A DNA stretch of 50,806 bases from Bacteroidota bacterium (GTDB lineage Bacteria; Bacteroidota; Bacteroidia; JABEUT01): contig JAKAOA010000006.1 in assembly GCA_021823405.1 (NCBI GenBank), forward strand, positions 1,117 through 51,922. Direction: 5' to 3'. Shown here in pieces: positions 1-9,138 of this stretch. The notes under the pieces are model-generated. The model did no database searches and was not told the DNA's origin. It saw only the letters and a list, made by a program, of their open reading frames with translations. Within the stretch, counting starts at the first letter, position 1. The number at the start of each line of letters is the position of its first letter. The position numbers were made by a program, and so were the translations under genes.

Positions 1-1
1 G

Positions 2-1291
2 GCATACCGGCTGCTGGTGCAAACGATGGATTCGGAAAAGATGAACTATCCGCTGCATCTTGGAGTAACCGAAGCGGGCGAAGGCGAAGACGGGCGCATT
101 AAATCGGCGGCGGGAATAGGCGCACTGCTCGAAGACGGTATCGGAGACACCATAAGGGTTTCACTGACCGAAGACCCTGAATTTGAAATTCCGGTAGCTA
201 AAATTCTGGCTGACAGATACAACAATTATGAAAATAATCCTCTTCCACAGGATGCGGAACTGCCTCATGACGTAAAACTCCCATATTCACCTTATAATTA
301 TACAAAACGCTTTACAAGAGCGGTACGCAATATAGGCGGCAAAACTGTGCCCGTTATTATCGCCGACCTAAAACTTAACAATGATAAGGATATCCCGACC
401 GGAGAGATAACTTCACTTTGGAAGAATGAAGACCAGAAGCCCGATTATTTGTTTGCAGAGGATTATGACGGCACACAAGCGCTCCGCACTCTTTTCAAAA
501 TTCCGGACAGTATAGGGATTATATACCATTCGGCTATTTGGGAAAATGACAAAGAAGCGAACGCCTACCCCTTGTTCGGCAATATTGAGAAATACTTGTC
601 GGCATGTAAGAGGGATGGAGCCGTTTCCCCTGTGCTGAATTTTGTCAGGTTAACCATCGCCGATTTAAAAAATCAGGCGCTTTCAGCGCCGGGCTGCGAC
701 AAGTCAGTGGTATGGGTTTTGGATTCAGACCAACCGCACGGCTTGTTGGCAGAACGAAGAATCTGTATCGAATTAATGAACATGAATAATGACGCTCCGG
801 TAATCATACGCCGAACATATCCGGCGGGCATGGTTAATGAAGCGGTACTGCTCTTTGCCGCTACCGATGCTGCCGCCCTTCTACTCGACGGTATTGGAGA
901 CGGACTCTGGATTTCAGCGCAAATGTCTCCTGTATTGCTGAACAGCGTTGGTTTCGGGATATTACAGGCAACAAGGCGCCGCATCACAAAAACGGATTAT
1001 ATCTCCTGCCCGTCATGCGGCAGAACGCTCTTCAACCTGCAGCAGGTATCGGAGCAGATTCATGAACGCACCGCCCACCTGAAGGGACTTAAAATAGGCA
1101 TAATGGGGTGCATAGTGAACGGTCCGGGTGAAATGGCTGACGCTGACTACGGGTATGTGGGCACAGGTGTGGGCAAGATTACACTTTACAAGGGCAGGCA
1201 GGTGGTAAACCGGAACATACCATCGGAACTGGCTGTGGACGCCTTAATAACGCTGATAAAGGAGAACGGCGATTGGGTAGAGAAAAAGTAA
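2..1291 (+). CDS. ispG: 4-hydroxy-3-methylbut-2-enyl-diphosphate synthase, C-terminal part (5' end outside window)
   Basis: Penultimate enzyme of the MEP isoprenoid pathway, which reductively converts MEcPP to HMBPP using a 4Fe-4S cluster. The reading frame is open from base 2, so the gene starts before the window; the GTG at 17 is internal. The segment after the edge reads [18 protein letters not shown], a strongly conserved part of the TIM barrel. About 180 residues of the extra middle domain follow, which marks the long IspG form of Bacteroidota, chlamydiae and plants. The C-terminal cluster domain is complete: CPSCGRT supplies two cysteines, [10 protein letters not shown] the third cysteine and the glutamate ligand. 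About 429 codons are visible. The downstream gene is convergent. Confidence 0.97.
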   Translation, partial: AYRLLVQTMDSEKMNYPLHLGVTEAGEGEDGRIKSAAGIGALLEDGIGDTIRVSLTEDPEFEIPVAKILADRYNNYENNPLPQDAELPHDVKLPYSPYNYTKRFTRAVRNIGGKTVPVIIADLKLNNDKDIPTGEITSLWKNEDQKPDYLFAEDYDGTQALRTLFKIPDSIGIIYHSAIWENDKEANAYPLFGNIEKYLSACKRDGAVSPVLNFVRLTIADLKNQALSAPGCDKSVVWVLDSDQPHGLLAERRICIELMNMNNDAPVIIRRTYPAGMVNEAVLLFAATDAAALLLDGIGDGLWISAQMSPVLLNSVGFGILQATRRRITKTDYISCPSCGRTLFNLQQVSEQIHERTAHLKGLKIGIMGCIVNGPGEMADADYGYVGTGVGKITLYKGRQVVNRNIPSELAVDALITLIKENGDWVEKK

Positions 1292-1339
1292 AGTTAGATG
1301 CAGGGATGTCTAAACGGTGCGAACTGTTTGTAAAACGGC

Positions 1340-2059
1340 TTACAATATTATTATGGAAATACCTGATGCCATTAATAGAAGGAGCAAAATATTTCTGAAA
1401 ACTTCTTCATTGATTTTGTTGTAAGTGCGATGCCCAAGAATGATGGCAAGGATAAAGAACGGCATAAGGCAAAGCGCTAACAGTAGCAACGGCAGGTTTA
1501 TAATTCCGCTATAAATCAGCATTGGCGCTTTTATCATATTTATAACGCCCAGCGCGCCAATGATAGACGCCCGCATAACGCTATTCTCATCAATTTTATT
1601 ATAAATATAGGCAACTACGGGCGGTCCGCCGGTCGCAAACAGCCCTGAAAAGAAGCCGCCGGCGAACCCGAATAAGATTCCCAGCCGTTTGAAGTGTTTA
1701 TTTTTCCTGTTGTGAAAGTATAAATAAGCAACCATAATCAGCACAAATACGCCGAAAATCTTTTTTAAAATAATCGGGTCGCCCGACTTTAGAAGTTTGA
1801 TGCCTGCAATCAGCCCTATAACTATTCCTATGGCAAGTTCGCCCACAACTTTCCTGTTGATGAGCTTATAATTCTTAAATGTCAGGATAATTGACGAGAG
1901 TAAGTAGAATATTGATTCAAGACCTACTGCATCGCGTATATTCATAACAAGCAGGAAGAACGGAAAAGATACCAGTGCGGCTGAAAAACCTACAATTGTG
2001 TTGACATAGAATCCGGCGGTAACGCCTGCAATCAAGACCAGAAAATGAACTACGGTCAT
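1340..2059 (-). CDS. TauE/SafE-family sulfite/anion exporter-like permease
   Basis: 239-residue polytopic inner-membrane protein. Hydrophobic segments alternate with short loops across the whole length. The glycine-rich N-terminal helix (VTAGFYVNTIVGFSAALVSFPF) and the mid-protein GGFFSGLFATGGPPVVAYIY match the duplicated half-repeats of the TauE/SafE (DUF81) family, which exports sulfite, sulfoacetate or similar anions. Length is near family average. The substrate cannot be told from sequence and no sulfur metabolism gene is nearby. A TACTTTTG box sits about 30 bases before the ATG. It converges on ispG and runs divergently from rbfA. Confidence 0.85.
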   Translation of the reverse strand: MTVVHFLVLIAGVTAGFYVNTIVGFSAALVSFPFFLLVMNIRDAVGLESIFYLLSSIILTFKNYKLINRKVVGELAIGIVIGLIAGIKLLKSGDPIILKKIFGVFVLIMVAYLYFHNRKNKHFKRLGILFGFAGGFFSGLFATGGPPVVAYIYNKIDENSVMRASIIGALGVINMIKAPMLIYSGIINLPLLLLALCLMPFFILAIILGHRTYNKINEEVFRNILLLLLMASGISIIIL

Positions 2060-2087
2060 TTATTAAGATGTTGAAACTTCCGGAGAA

Positions 2088-2095
2088 CAAAAGTA
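2088..2095 (-). promoter_or_regulatory. -7 promoter box of the TauE/SafE gene
   Basis: On the minus strand this reads TACTTTTG, an exact match to the Bacteroidota -7 consensus TAnnTTTG. The predicted transcription start is near 2083, giving a leader of about 24 bases. No TTG is seen at -33. Confidence 0.5.
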
Positions 2096-2222
2096 TGAGA
2101 AAGAATACATCATTTTCTATCGTCCCTTGTTTTCTTTGCTCTTTAATCGCTTCCAAGCGGCATTTTCTTTAGCAGAAAACTCCTTTACCCGTTCGTATCT
2201 CCTGAATCATTAATATTCTTCG

Positions 2223-2230
2223 TACGTTTG
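2223..2230 (+). promoter_or_regulatory. -7 promoter box of rbfA, 4 bases from ATG
   Basis: TACGTTTG matches TAnnTTTG exactly and ends only 4 bases before the rbfA start codon, so the transcript would begin at or next to the A of ATG (leaderless). No TTG is visible at -33. Confidence 0.5.
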
Positions 2231-2234
2231 CACG

Positions 2235-2573
2235 ATGGCAACCATCAGGCAAAATAAGATATCCCGTCTCCTCCAAAAGGAACTGGGCGAGGTTTTCCAG
2301 AAGAAATCGGGAGCGCTGTTCCCCGGCGGACTTGTAACCGTAACAAATGTGGAGGCAAGCCCCGACTTGTCGATAGCAAAGGTATATCTCACGATACTGG
2401 GGAATTTCAAACCGGCTGATGCCATTGAATTACTTATGCAGAAAAGAGGAGAGATAAGGAATGAACTCGCCCACAGAGTGAGGCGTCAACTGCGGATAGT
2501 CCCTGACTTGCGTTTTTATATCGATGAATCCTATGATGCTATGAGGAGGATAGAGACGCTTCTTAGCAAATAA
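2235..2573 (+). CDS. rbfA: 30S ribosome-binding factor A
   Basis: 112-residue ribosome assembly factor that binds the immature 30S subunit near helix 1 of 16S rRNA and supports late maturation and cold adaptation. The product shows the KH-like RbfA fold signature: RQNKISRLLQKELGEVF at the N-terminus, then VTNVEASPDLSIAKVYLTIL, and the end RVRRQLRIVPDLRFYIDESYDAMRRIETLL. Length is normal for the family. The ATG at 2235 is the only start that keeps the conserved N-terminus, and a promoter box lies immediately before it. The next gene, pssA, has its own promoter. Confidence 0.97.
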   Translation: MATIRQNKISRLLQKELGEVFQKKSGALFPGGLVTVTNVEASPDLSIAKVYLTILGNFKPADAIELLMQKRGEIRNELAHRVRRQLRIVPDLRFYIDESYDAMRRIETLLSK

Positions 2574-2685
2574 TTCTCTGCAACAGCTTACAATCAAATA
2601 CCTGCGCTTATAAACAGCAGAAGTAGAAGTAGGTCATTTAAGCGAAAAGGCAATAAATGGATGACAACAGCATTTAAATCGTGTA

Positions 2686-2720
2686 TTGCAATTTTCTTAT
2701 CAATCCCATTATTATTTTTG
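2686..2720 (+). promoter_or_regulatory. Promoter of the pssA operon
   Basis: TTG at 2686-2688 and TATTTTTG at 2713-2720, separated by 24 bases, resemble the Bacteroidota TTG/TAnnTTTG promoter. Predicted transcription start is near 2725, between rbfA and pssA. Confidence 0.5.
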
Positions 2721-2759
2721 CACCCACTCTTACTATAGCCGCTGACAGTTACCCATACT

Positions 2760-3524
2760 TTGAATAACCCTGTACCTTCGCAAAAAATACCGCACGATTT
2801 GAACTTTATAAGAAATAATATTCCTAATGCCATTACCCTGCTCAACTTGCTTTGCGGATGCATCGCCATTGTTCTTCTCATTTTCTATATTCAAACCCGC
2901 TCCGGTCTTTCACTGGATGGAGCCGATGTTGCCTCATGGTTCATATTTGGCGCCATGGCGGCCGATTTTCTCGACGGCTTTGCGGCGAGGATGCTTAATG
3001 CAAAATCAACCATAGGTAAGGAGTTAGATTCTCTTGCCGACATGGTTTCCTTTGGCGTGGCGCCTGGTATAATAACGGCAGTACTTATACCGGACGGTAG
3101 ATTATGCTGGCTGTCTATGTTAATACCTGTCTGCGCTGCAATACGGCTCGCTAAATTCAATACAGATGAGAGGCAAAACGTGCGTTTCCTCGGCTTGCCT
3201 ACACCCGCGAATGCACTGCTAGTCTGTTCCATTCCGCTTATCATATACCATGTACCTTACTGGAACAGCTTTTACATGTTGCACCCATCTCGCAGCATAG
3301 TCCTGCTTTCATCTTTAGCCGTAGTTTCATCCGCGATGATGGTGATTCCTATACCGCTTTTCTCATTGAAAATAAATGATTTAAGCTGGACAAATAACAA
3401 AATGCGCTATATTTTCGCCATTCTTTCCCTTTTATCTCTCGCGTTGTTTCATTACGAGGCGTTACCTGTAATTATTGCGCTTTATGTTGTTATATCGATT
3501 ACGGAAAATATGTTGAACCTATGA
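2760..3524 (+). CDS. pssA: CDP-diacylglycerol--serine O-phosphatidyltransferase (phosphatidylserine synthase)
   Basis: Integral membrane enzyme that transfers a phosphatidyl group from CDP-diacylglycerol to serine, the first step to phosphatidylethanolamine. The CDP-alcohol phosphatidyltransferase motif is complete at residues 69-94: D69, D72, G73, A76, R77, G86, D90 and D94. NIPNAITLLNLLCGC at about residue 20 is the usual N-terminal signature of Bacteroidota PssA. There is no in-frame ATG: a TAG lies at 2736-2738 and the first possible start is TTG 2760. A second TTG at 2799 would give a protein starting at NFIRNN, which aligns better with usual family N-termini. The stop overlaps the next start as ATGA, so the pair is translationally coupled. 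Confidence 0.93.
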   Translation: MNNPVPSQKIPHDLNFIRNNIPNAITLLNLLCGCIAIVLLIFYIQTRSGLSLDGADVASWFIFGAMAADFLDGFAARMLNAKSTIGKELDSLADMVSFGVAPGIITAVLIPDGRLCWLSMLIPVCAAIRLAKFNTDERQNVRFLGLPTPANALLVCSIPLIIYHVPYWNSFYMLHPSRSIVLLSSLAVVSSAMMVIPIPLFSLKINDLSWTNNKMRYIFAILSLLSLALFHYEALPVIIALYVVISITENMLNL

Positions 3525-4435
3525 ATGTTTGCTTTATAATCAACCCTAAATCAGGAACCGGTGACTGGAAAGGTATAGAACAAAAGATAACAAAGTACCT
3601 TTCACCTCAATTCTCGTCGACCATAGTGCATACAAAGCGTCCGGGGCATGCAACCGAGCTTGCAAGAGAAGCGGCAAAAACCAATTCCGTAATAGTAGCT
3701 GTCGGCGGCGATGGGCTCGTTAACGAAACCGCAAGAGGTGTAATTGCGGCTGTGAAAGCGCAGCCGGAAGGAAGCGAACAGGAGACCATTCTCGGAATAA
3801 TTCCCACCGGCTCCGGAAATGCTTTGGCGCGACATCTGGGTATCCCAATGAGTCAGAAGAAAGCGATAGAATGCCTTAACAGGAAACATACCGAATTAAT
3901 AGATACCGCAACCTTGAACGACGAACCCTTTTTTGCGGTTGCCGGCACCGGCTTCGACGCAGAGGTGGCAGCCAGGTTCGCTTTAAGCGGGATAAGGGGG
4001 TTCTGGACCTATTGCCGGCTCGCCTTTGTCCGCTTTTTTACTTATAAACCTGCGGAGTATATTATTACAACCGATAGTAAAGGTATTAACAGAAAAGCAT
4101 TTCTGATAAGCGTTGCCAACGGCAGCCAGTATGGTAACAACGCATTCATAGCGCCTTATGCCTCGCTTCAAAGCGGTATGCTGGATGTGTGTATCCTTAA
4201 GCCGTTCCCATTGCTGAAAGGACCCGGGCTTGTCTGGCGTTTGTTCACCAAAACCCTCGACCGCTCTCCTTATATGGAAACAGTAAAAGGGCAAAATATT
4301 GAGATACGGCGAACCGACGGCAATCCTATGCCTGTCCACTATGACGGCGAAACCATGCCTCCGGCAAACAATCTTATCTTCGAGGTTAAGCCGAAAACGC
4401 TAAAAGTTATTTTACCTGAAGGAAGAAAAATATAG
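3521..4435 (+). CDS. Diacylglycerol/lipid kinase, YegS/DgkB family
   Basis: 304-residue cytosolic or membrane-associated kinase that phosphorylates diacylglycerol or a related lipid, probably recycling it into phospholipid synthesis. Visible motifs are the N-terminal INPKSGTGD, the nucleotide-binding VGGDG at about residues 61-65, and PTGSGN at 95-100. The C-terminal beta-sandwich ends in HYDGE, typical of the family. Its ATG overlaps the pssA stop by 4 bases, which fits a shared job in phospholipid metabolism. The stop lies only 2 bases from the stop of the convergent ATPase gene, so the two transcripts must overlap at their 3' ends. Confidence 0.93.
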   Translation: MNVCFIINPKSGTGDWKGIEQKITKYLSPQFSSTIVHTKRPGHATELAREAAKTNSVIVAVGGDGLVNETARGVIAAVKAQPEGSEQETILGIIPTGSGNALARHLGIPMSQKKAIECLNRKHTELIDTATLNDEPFFAVAGTGFDAEVAARFALSGIRGFWTYCRLAFVRFFTYKPAEYIITTDSKGINRKAFLISVANGSQYGNNAFIAPYASLQSGMLDVCILKPFPLLKGPGLVWRLFTKTLDRSPYMETVKGQNIEIRRTDGNPMPVHYDGETMPPANNLIFEVKPKTLKVILPEGRKI

Positions 4436-4437
4436 GA

Positions 4438-4917
4438 TTAATTCGCAGATAACTCAAATTTGAGTGAAACGCAACTGCCTTTATCCGAAAATTCTACCTC
4501 ATCTGCCAGCCGGTGCATCAAAAAAACGCCTCTGCCTGTGGGCTTCTCTAAATTTACAGGGTCAGTAGGGTCGGGAAGATTTTGGAAATCGAATCCAATT
4601 CCCTCGTCACGAACGGTAAATGTTATCATGTTCGGGTCCGACTTGAAGGCGATATGTATCTTTTTATCCGGGTCCGATTTGTTGCCGTGGTAAATGGCAT
4701 TGTTCACCGCTTCGGTAATGGCGACAATAATATTGCCGTAGTGGTTTTCGTTCACCTTGTAGTTGGCGCAGATGGTTTCAATTAGCTTTTCTACAATGTT
4801 GATGCTGTCCGAGGTAGAGCAAAGCTCCAGTTGTTGAGCCATTTGAGAGGTATTTTTTTTTGTTTCCGAAGGTTGTTTTTTTGTCGAAGGTTTTTGCTTC
4901 GCAGATTGCTTTTTCAT
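4438..4917 (-). CDS. RsbW-like anti-sigma/ATP-binding protein (HATPase_c_2)
   Basis: 159-residue GHKL ATPase domain with no histidine phosphorylation domain. The N-box reads ITEAVNNAIYHGN, the G1 box VRDEGIGFD and the G2 box GRGVFLMHRL, which is the pattern of anti-sigma-factor serine kinases such as RsbW and SpoIIAB. The first 26 or so residues are Lys/Ser/Gln-rich and probably disordered. The start codon overlaps the stop of the DUF4175 gene as TAATG, so translation is probably coupled. No sigma factor, anti-anti-sigma or PP2C gene lies in the window, so the partner is unknown. Confidence 0.85.
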   Translation of the reverse strand: MKKQSAKQKPSTKKQPSETKKNTSQMAQQLELCSTSDSINIVEKLIETICANYKVNENHYGNIIVAITEAVNNAIYHGNKSDPDKKIHIAFKSDPNMITFTVRDEGIGFDFQNLPDPTDPVNLEKPTGRGVFLMHRLADEVEFSDKGSCVSLKFELSAN

Positions 4918-7900
4918 TATTCCTGAAATGAATTGAAGTACTGATTTACCTTGTTCTGATAAAATTTATTAAGGTCGAGCGGGATGGTTTTAAGTAACTC
5001 ATCCTGCTGCGTTTTTTGCATATTATACTGAAAAAAAGGATTTTGGTTACCAAAATATTGTTTTTTTGCAACATGGGACTCAAAATCGGGTTCCTGACCC
5101 TGTGTGCGTTCGCTTTTTTCGTATTCCAGCAAATGTTTTATTATTTCCTGCTGCCGTTCCAATGTAGCTTCGGTTATTTGCTGATTTAAAATGTCATTTT
5201 TGGTCTCATCCATCTCCTTGGCTACATTACCAAGCGCCGCTCCACCTTTTTTATCTCTGTCAATTTCATCTTCGGCATCTTGCATCTGACTGCGGATAAA
5301 TTCTTGTTCCGCTGCCATTTTGGCAAGTTGCTCATTCATTTTTTCGTCACCCTGCTTATCGCCCGATTTCTGTCCATTCTTTTCCATGGCGTTTTTCATC
5401 TGCGACATCTGTTGCGAGAGCTGTTCCTGCATTTTCCTTATCTGCGACATAGACACTTTGTTCCCCATTCCGCCTGGTTTATTGCAGCTTCCGTTGCCGG
5501 GAGTATGGTTCTTCATATTCATTTGCGATTGCAGGGAGTTAAGTACTTCGCTAAGCATAAGGGCAAGGTTATTTATCGAAGTCATGGAGTATTGCTGGTT
5601 CCCGGCTGCTTCAAAGCCCTGACGTTCTTCCATCTCTTTAATAGATTGAACCATGTTATGATTTATATCGCTGATTTGTTGATTTACAATGCCTTGTATT
5701 TGCGGGGCTCTTTTACTTAATTCATATAAACTGTCCTCAATAGTACTCGCTTTGTCCTGCAACTCTTTTTGGTTTTTGGCTATACGGGCGAACTGCATAC
5801 TATGACCGTTTTCAGCCGAGGTCTGCTTCATAAGGTCTTCTTGTGCAAAGGAGAGCGACACAAGGTTATTCAGTATCCGGCGCAAACTTTCGGTATTTGC
5901 CTGTTCCTGTTGGTCTTCCGATTGCTGTTGCATGCTCTGTAACTGTTCGCTCATCTGCTGCATTTGCTGCGATGCATTCTGTTGCGACTGCGATGCTTTG
6001 CTGCTTTGACTTTTGGAAAGCTGATCGCTGCTATTTTGCTGCTGTTCCTCAATTTTTTGCTCCTGTTCAGCGGGATTTTTAAATGAAGTAGGACTTTCGA
6101 GGTTGTTGTTTTTCTTCTCCAGTTCATTCAGATTTTTGCTGATATCTTTAAAGTCGTTGTTCAGTCCATCCTGCTTTTTCTCCAGTTCGCCGTTCTTCTC
6201 CTGTTGCGCCTGTTTTGTCCCCTTCGATGAGGAGACATCCTTAGATTCTTTGCTTAATTGTTGCTGTTTTGAGGCGAGCGAGTCAAGCCGTTGAATATTT
6301 TCAGAAAGCTTCTGCTCAAACTCCAATTGCTTGAATAAATCGAGGGTGCGTTCCAGTTCCTTTTTAAGGTCCTGGTCGTTCTGCGACAGTTTATCCAATT
6401 GCTGCTGTACCTGGTCCTTGTTCATTTTATCGAGCATTTTTTGCAGCTCGGCGAATTTCTTTTTCAAGCTGTCGCTGGCAAGTTGGTCGAACAGTTTTTG
6501 CAGTTCCTCCTGCTTTTGCGCCAGCGAAGAATCTTTTTTCTTGTAATCCCATTGTTTCTGGTTGTTCTCTTTGTTTTCTTTAGCCATTTCTTTCATCTTT
6601 TCCTGAAGGTCAAGTTGTTTCTGAAGCATATCTTTCACCTTTTTCTTGTCCGCCCAGTTCAGTTCCTGTTTATTGAACATATCTGTCCTCGTCTGCTCCA
6701 TTTGGTTTTGCAGGGTAAATGCCTGCTGAATGGTATTGCTTATTTCACTCTCTACCTTGTCGCTGTTCTTATCTGTTGTTTTGTCAATTTCCTCCAACGA
6801 TGGTATCTTATAGTACATAAGATTGCTTTTAGTCCCTTTGTTGCCATTCACCTGGTCGTTGTCCCATACTTCAAAATAATACTCTATTTGTTGCCCGGGC
6901 CAAAGGTTCAGGGTATCAAGGTTCCAGTAATAGTAAAACGGCTGGGCTAAAACATTTTTTGATATATCCAGCTCTACGGTATGTGTAACGCCTGATTTGG
7001 CAGCCGTGTCGTCCTGATTAAATATTCTGAATATGAATGCAAGACGGGTAAAGCCATAATCGTCTTTAACAGTCCCATTGAAATAGAGCTGTTTCGATGA
7101 AAGTGAATCATCCTGATTTTCAACATCTATGGAGGGGTATAGGTCTGGTATTACCTGTATGGCATACCGCACCGAATCCTGGCTGGCGATATAACTATTT
7201 GAAGCGGAAATGGAGTAGTTCTGGCTCTGCATCAGTCGCCTGCTATATGCAAAGATATTTTTACCCGAAGGGATAAGGGTGAGCGCCGTATCTGCAAAAT
7301 GGAGATGCATATTATCGGTATTACGCGTATTGAAACTCCAGTTTGCTACAGTGCCTTGCGGTACGGACAAATCTCCTATGTTATGTAATGTTTCATCGGC
7401 GCGCTTAGTATAAGGAGGATAGTGCAGTTTCACCTCGAAGTTGAGCAGTGAGGGGTTGGGTATGGCGTTGAGCCGATATCCTTCCGATTCATAACCGGCG
7501 GCGCTGAAACTGAAGTCGATGCTGTGCTGTACGTTCCTGAAGATATATTGAAATGAGACGGGGTTCAGTTTCTCCATTTTAAAAACGCTGCCCTCATAGT
7601 TAATAAATACCTCGTCGGGCGCTTCTTTACCGGTGAGTTTAAGTTTAAGGGTAAAATCCTTTTGTTCTACTGCAGTCAGGTTATTATTTTCGATTGTAAA
7701 AGCAAATGGCGCCTGCCGTGCGTAAACGGTTTCATAATGAATCATTTGCTTGGTCCCTTGTCGCAAAATCAGTGGTTTTATCCACAGGGTAAGCAATAAC
7801 ACTATTATCGGGATAGCCGCATAGGGAATGTACTTTTTATTTTCCGAAATATCGACAGCTATTGAGAACGGGACAGGGCGGATGTCCTTTATTTTTTGTT

Positions 7901-8324
7901 CAATGCCCGCTTCAATTAAAGCGAACGATGCCATTCCTGTTTCCCCTGTTATCTCATCGGAAACAGTTAGCTGTCGTTTAAGTTGAAGGATATTCAGCAG
8001 TTTATCCTGTACTTCGCGGAAGTGTTTACCGATTATCATTGAGGCGTCTTCGTAACTGATTACATTGCCGATGCGATAGAGTTTGAGAAGTGGTATGATG
8101 ATATATCGTGTAAGGATAAAAATGTTGCCTGTAAGGAACAGGTAAAATATTATGGCGCGAATAAGAGTGTATGAATATGAATAATAGGCGGTAGCGGCCA
8201 ATGAAATATAAAACGACAACCCAAGCGCTACGGAATAAAGGACACCCCTTACAAGTTGATTTTTATAGTACTTGCGGATGAATTCGTCAAGCTTGGAAAT
8301 CAATATTTTGTAGGAACTCTCCAT
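4917..8324 (-). CDS. DUF4175-family giant membrane/coiled-coil protein
   Basis: 1135 residues, function unknown. Two membrane segments lie at about residues 25-80 and a third near 165-187 (IPIIVLLLTLWIKPLIL). A beta-rich region of roughly 300 residues follows, then an exceptionally Gln/Lys/Glu-rich stretch (about 520-1100) predicted to form long coiled coils, with many QQ and MxxQ repeats. The architecture and the end (QNPFFQYNMQKT...LDLNKFYQNKVNQYFNSF) match the large Bacteroidota DUF4175 proteins. A periplasmic envelope-organising role is plausible but only inferred. A TATCTTTG box lies 11 bases before the ATG. It forms a two-gene operon with the RsbW-like ATPase. Confidence 0.85.
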   Translation of the reverse strand: MESSYKILISKLDEFIRKYYKNQLVRGVLYSVALGLSFYISLAATAYYSYSYTLIRAIIFYLFLTGNIFILTRYIIIPLLKLYRIGNVISYEDASMIIGKHFREVQDKLLNILQLKRQLTVSDEITGETGMASFALIEAGIEQKIKDIRPVPFSIAVDISENKKYIPYAAIPIIVLLLTLWIKPLILRQGTKQMIHYETVYARQAPFAFTIENNNLTAVEQKDFTLKLKLTGKEAPDEVFINYEGSVFKMEKLNPVSFQYIFRNVQHSIDFSFSAAGYESEGYRLNAIPNPSLLNFEVKLHYPPYTKRADETLHNIGDLSVPQGTVANWSFNTRNTDNMHLHFADTALTLIPSGKNIFAYSRRLMQSQNYSISASNSYIASQDSVRYAIQVIPDLYPSIDVENQDDSLSSKQLYFNGTVKDDYGFTRLAFIFRIFNQDDTAAKSGVTHTVELDISKNVLAQPFYYYWNLDTLNLWPGQQIEYYFEVWDNDQVNGNKGTKSNLMYYKIPSLEEIDKTTDKNSDKVESEISNTIQQAFTLQNQMEQTRTDMFNKQELNWADKKKVKDMLQKQLDLQEKMKEMAKENKENNQKQWDYKKKDSSLAQKQEELQKLFDQLASDSLKKKFAELQKMLDKMNKDQVQQQLDKLSQNDQDLKKELERTLDLFKQLEFEQKLSENIQRLDSLASKQQQLSKESKDVSSSKGTKQAQQEKNGELEKKQDGLNNDFKDISKNLNELEKKNNNLESPTSFKNPAEQEQKIEEQQQNSSDQLSKSQSSKASQSQQNASQQMQQMSEQLQSMQQQSEDQQEQANTESLRRILNNLVSLSFAQEDLMKQTSAENGHSMQFARIAKNQKELQDKASTIEDSLYELSKRAPQIQGIVNQQISDINHNMVQSIKEMEERQGFEAAGNQQYSMTSINNLALMLSEVLNSLQSQMNMKNHTPGNGSCNKPGGMGNKVSMSQIRKMQEQLSQQMSQMKNAMEKNGQKSGDKQGDEKMNEQLAKMAAEQEFIRSQMQDAEDEIDRDKKGGAALGNVAKEMDETKNDILNQQITEATLERQQEIIKHLLEYEKSERTQGQEPDFESHVAKKQYFGNQNPFFQYNMQKTQQDELLKTIPLDLNKFYQNKVNQYFNSFQE

Positions 8325-8334
8325 TTTCTCAAAC

Positions 8335-8342
8335 CAAAGATA
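8335..8342 (-). promoter_or_regulatory. -7 promoter box of the DUF4175 operon
   Basis: Minus-strand TATCTTTG is an exact TAnnTTTG match, giving a leader of only about 6 bases before the ATG at 8324. Confidence 0.5.
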
Positions 8343-8401
8343 AGCACAAACCTTTTTGTGGGCGTTATTTCTTTGTTAAACGTTCTTAAAGGGAAAATAG
8401 T

Positions 8402-9118
8402 TTAACTGCGCTTCTCTTTCGACAAATTTTTTGCCCTCTTTACAAATGAAATGATACCGGCGATTATCAAGGTTTCACCGGCTATGAAGATATACCAGTT
8501 GAATATGGAGGGAACATAAGCGCCGAATACGGTAAGCAAACCATAAACGTTTTCCGGCAGAGGGTTTGTAAAGTTCATCCCATACTTCAGATAATCTTCG
8601 ATGAAGGAAAGAATGGTCAGAAGGCAGCCCATTATCATTAATACCCATTCTTTAAGTTTCAGGTGAACATTAATGCCCTTTTCCTGATAGCTGATGACTG
8701 CAGCGGTAAGAGCTGCCATGGTGAGCGACAGGAGGCAAGGGCATAGCACAGGTCCCACCCATGGTACGGGAATCAGGAACAAAATATCCCACGTAAGCAA
8801 AGATTGGGGCCAGCCGAGTAGCAATTTTAGAAAGATATAATAGAAAATATCCCAGACGGCAAAACAAAAAATAAAAATGGCAAATTTCTGCGAAGTGTTT
8901 TTACCTGTAAGAATCCCGATTGAAAGCAGCATAATGACTGTAGCCGCTTCCCTGAATACTTCCACGCCCGCTATGGAGGGCTCCATCGGTACCAAGGGGA
9001 AATGAAAACCCGCGGGATAATATAGTTTGCGAAGGTAAACCACCACGGCTGACTCAAGAAAACCCATGGCAATGCCATAAGCGGTGAGCCATAAAAATTT
9101 TCTTCGTAATGAAATCAT
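8402..9118 (-). CDS. Hypothetical integral membrane protein
   Basis: 238 residues with about six predicted membrane helices. I do not recognise a named family. The segment ESAVVVYLRKLYYPAGFHFPL near the N-terminus and FREAATVIMLLSIG look like conserved elements, with charged residues embedded in or next to helices. The C-terminus is a positively charged cytosolic tail. It starts 20 bases after the YdeI-like gene and is the last gene of the VOC-led operon. Expression with the neighbours is likely, but a shared function cannot be shown. Confidence 0.7.
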   Translation of the reverse strand: MISLRRKFLWLTAYGIAMGFLESAVVVYLRKLYYPAGFHFPLVPMEPSIAGVEVFREAATVIMLLSIGILTGKNTSQKFAIFIFCFAVWDIFYYIFLKLLLGWPQSLLTWDILFLIPVPWVGPVLCPCLLSLTMAALTAAVISYQEKGINVHLKLKEWVLMIMGCLLTILSFIEDYLKYGMNFTNPLPENVYGLLTVFGAYVPSIFNWYIFIAGETLIIAGIISFVKRAKNLSKEKRS

Positions 9119-9138
9119 CCCCTTTGCTTCAGTTCATC

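Noticed and set aside
673-987. Minus-strand frame inside ispG
   Set aside because: Shadow of a strongly conserved gene; no independent support.
6399-6950. Long open frames antisense to the DUF4175 gene
   Set aside because: They arise from the Gln/Lys-rich codon bias of the coiled-coil region; no promoter or conserved product.
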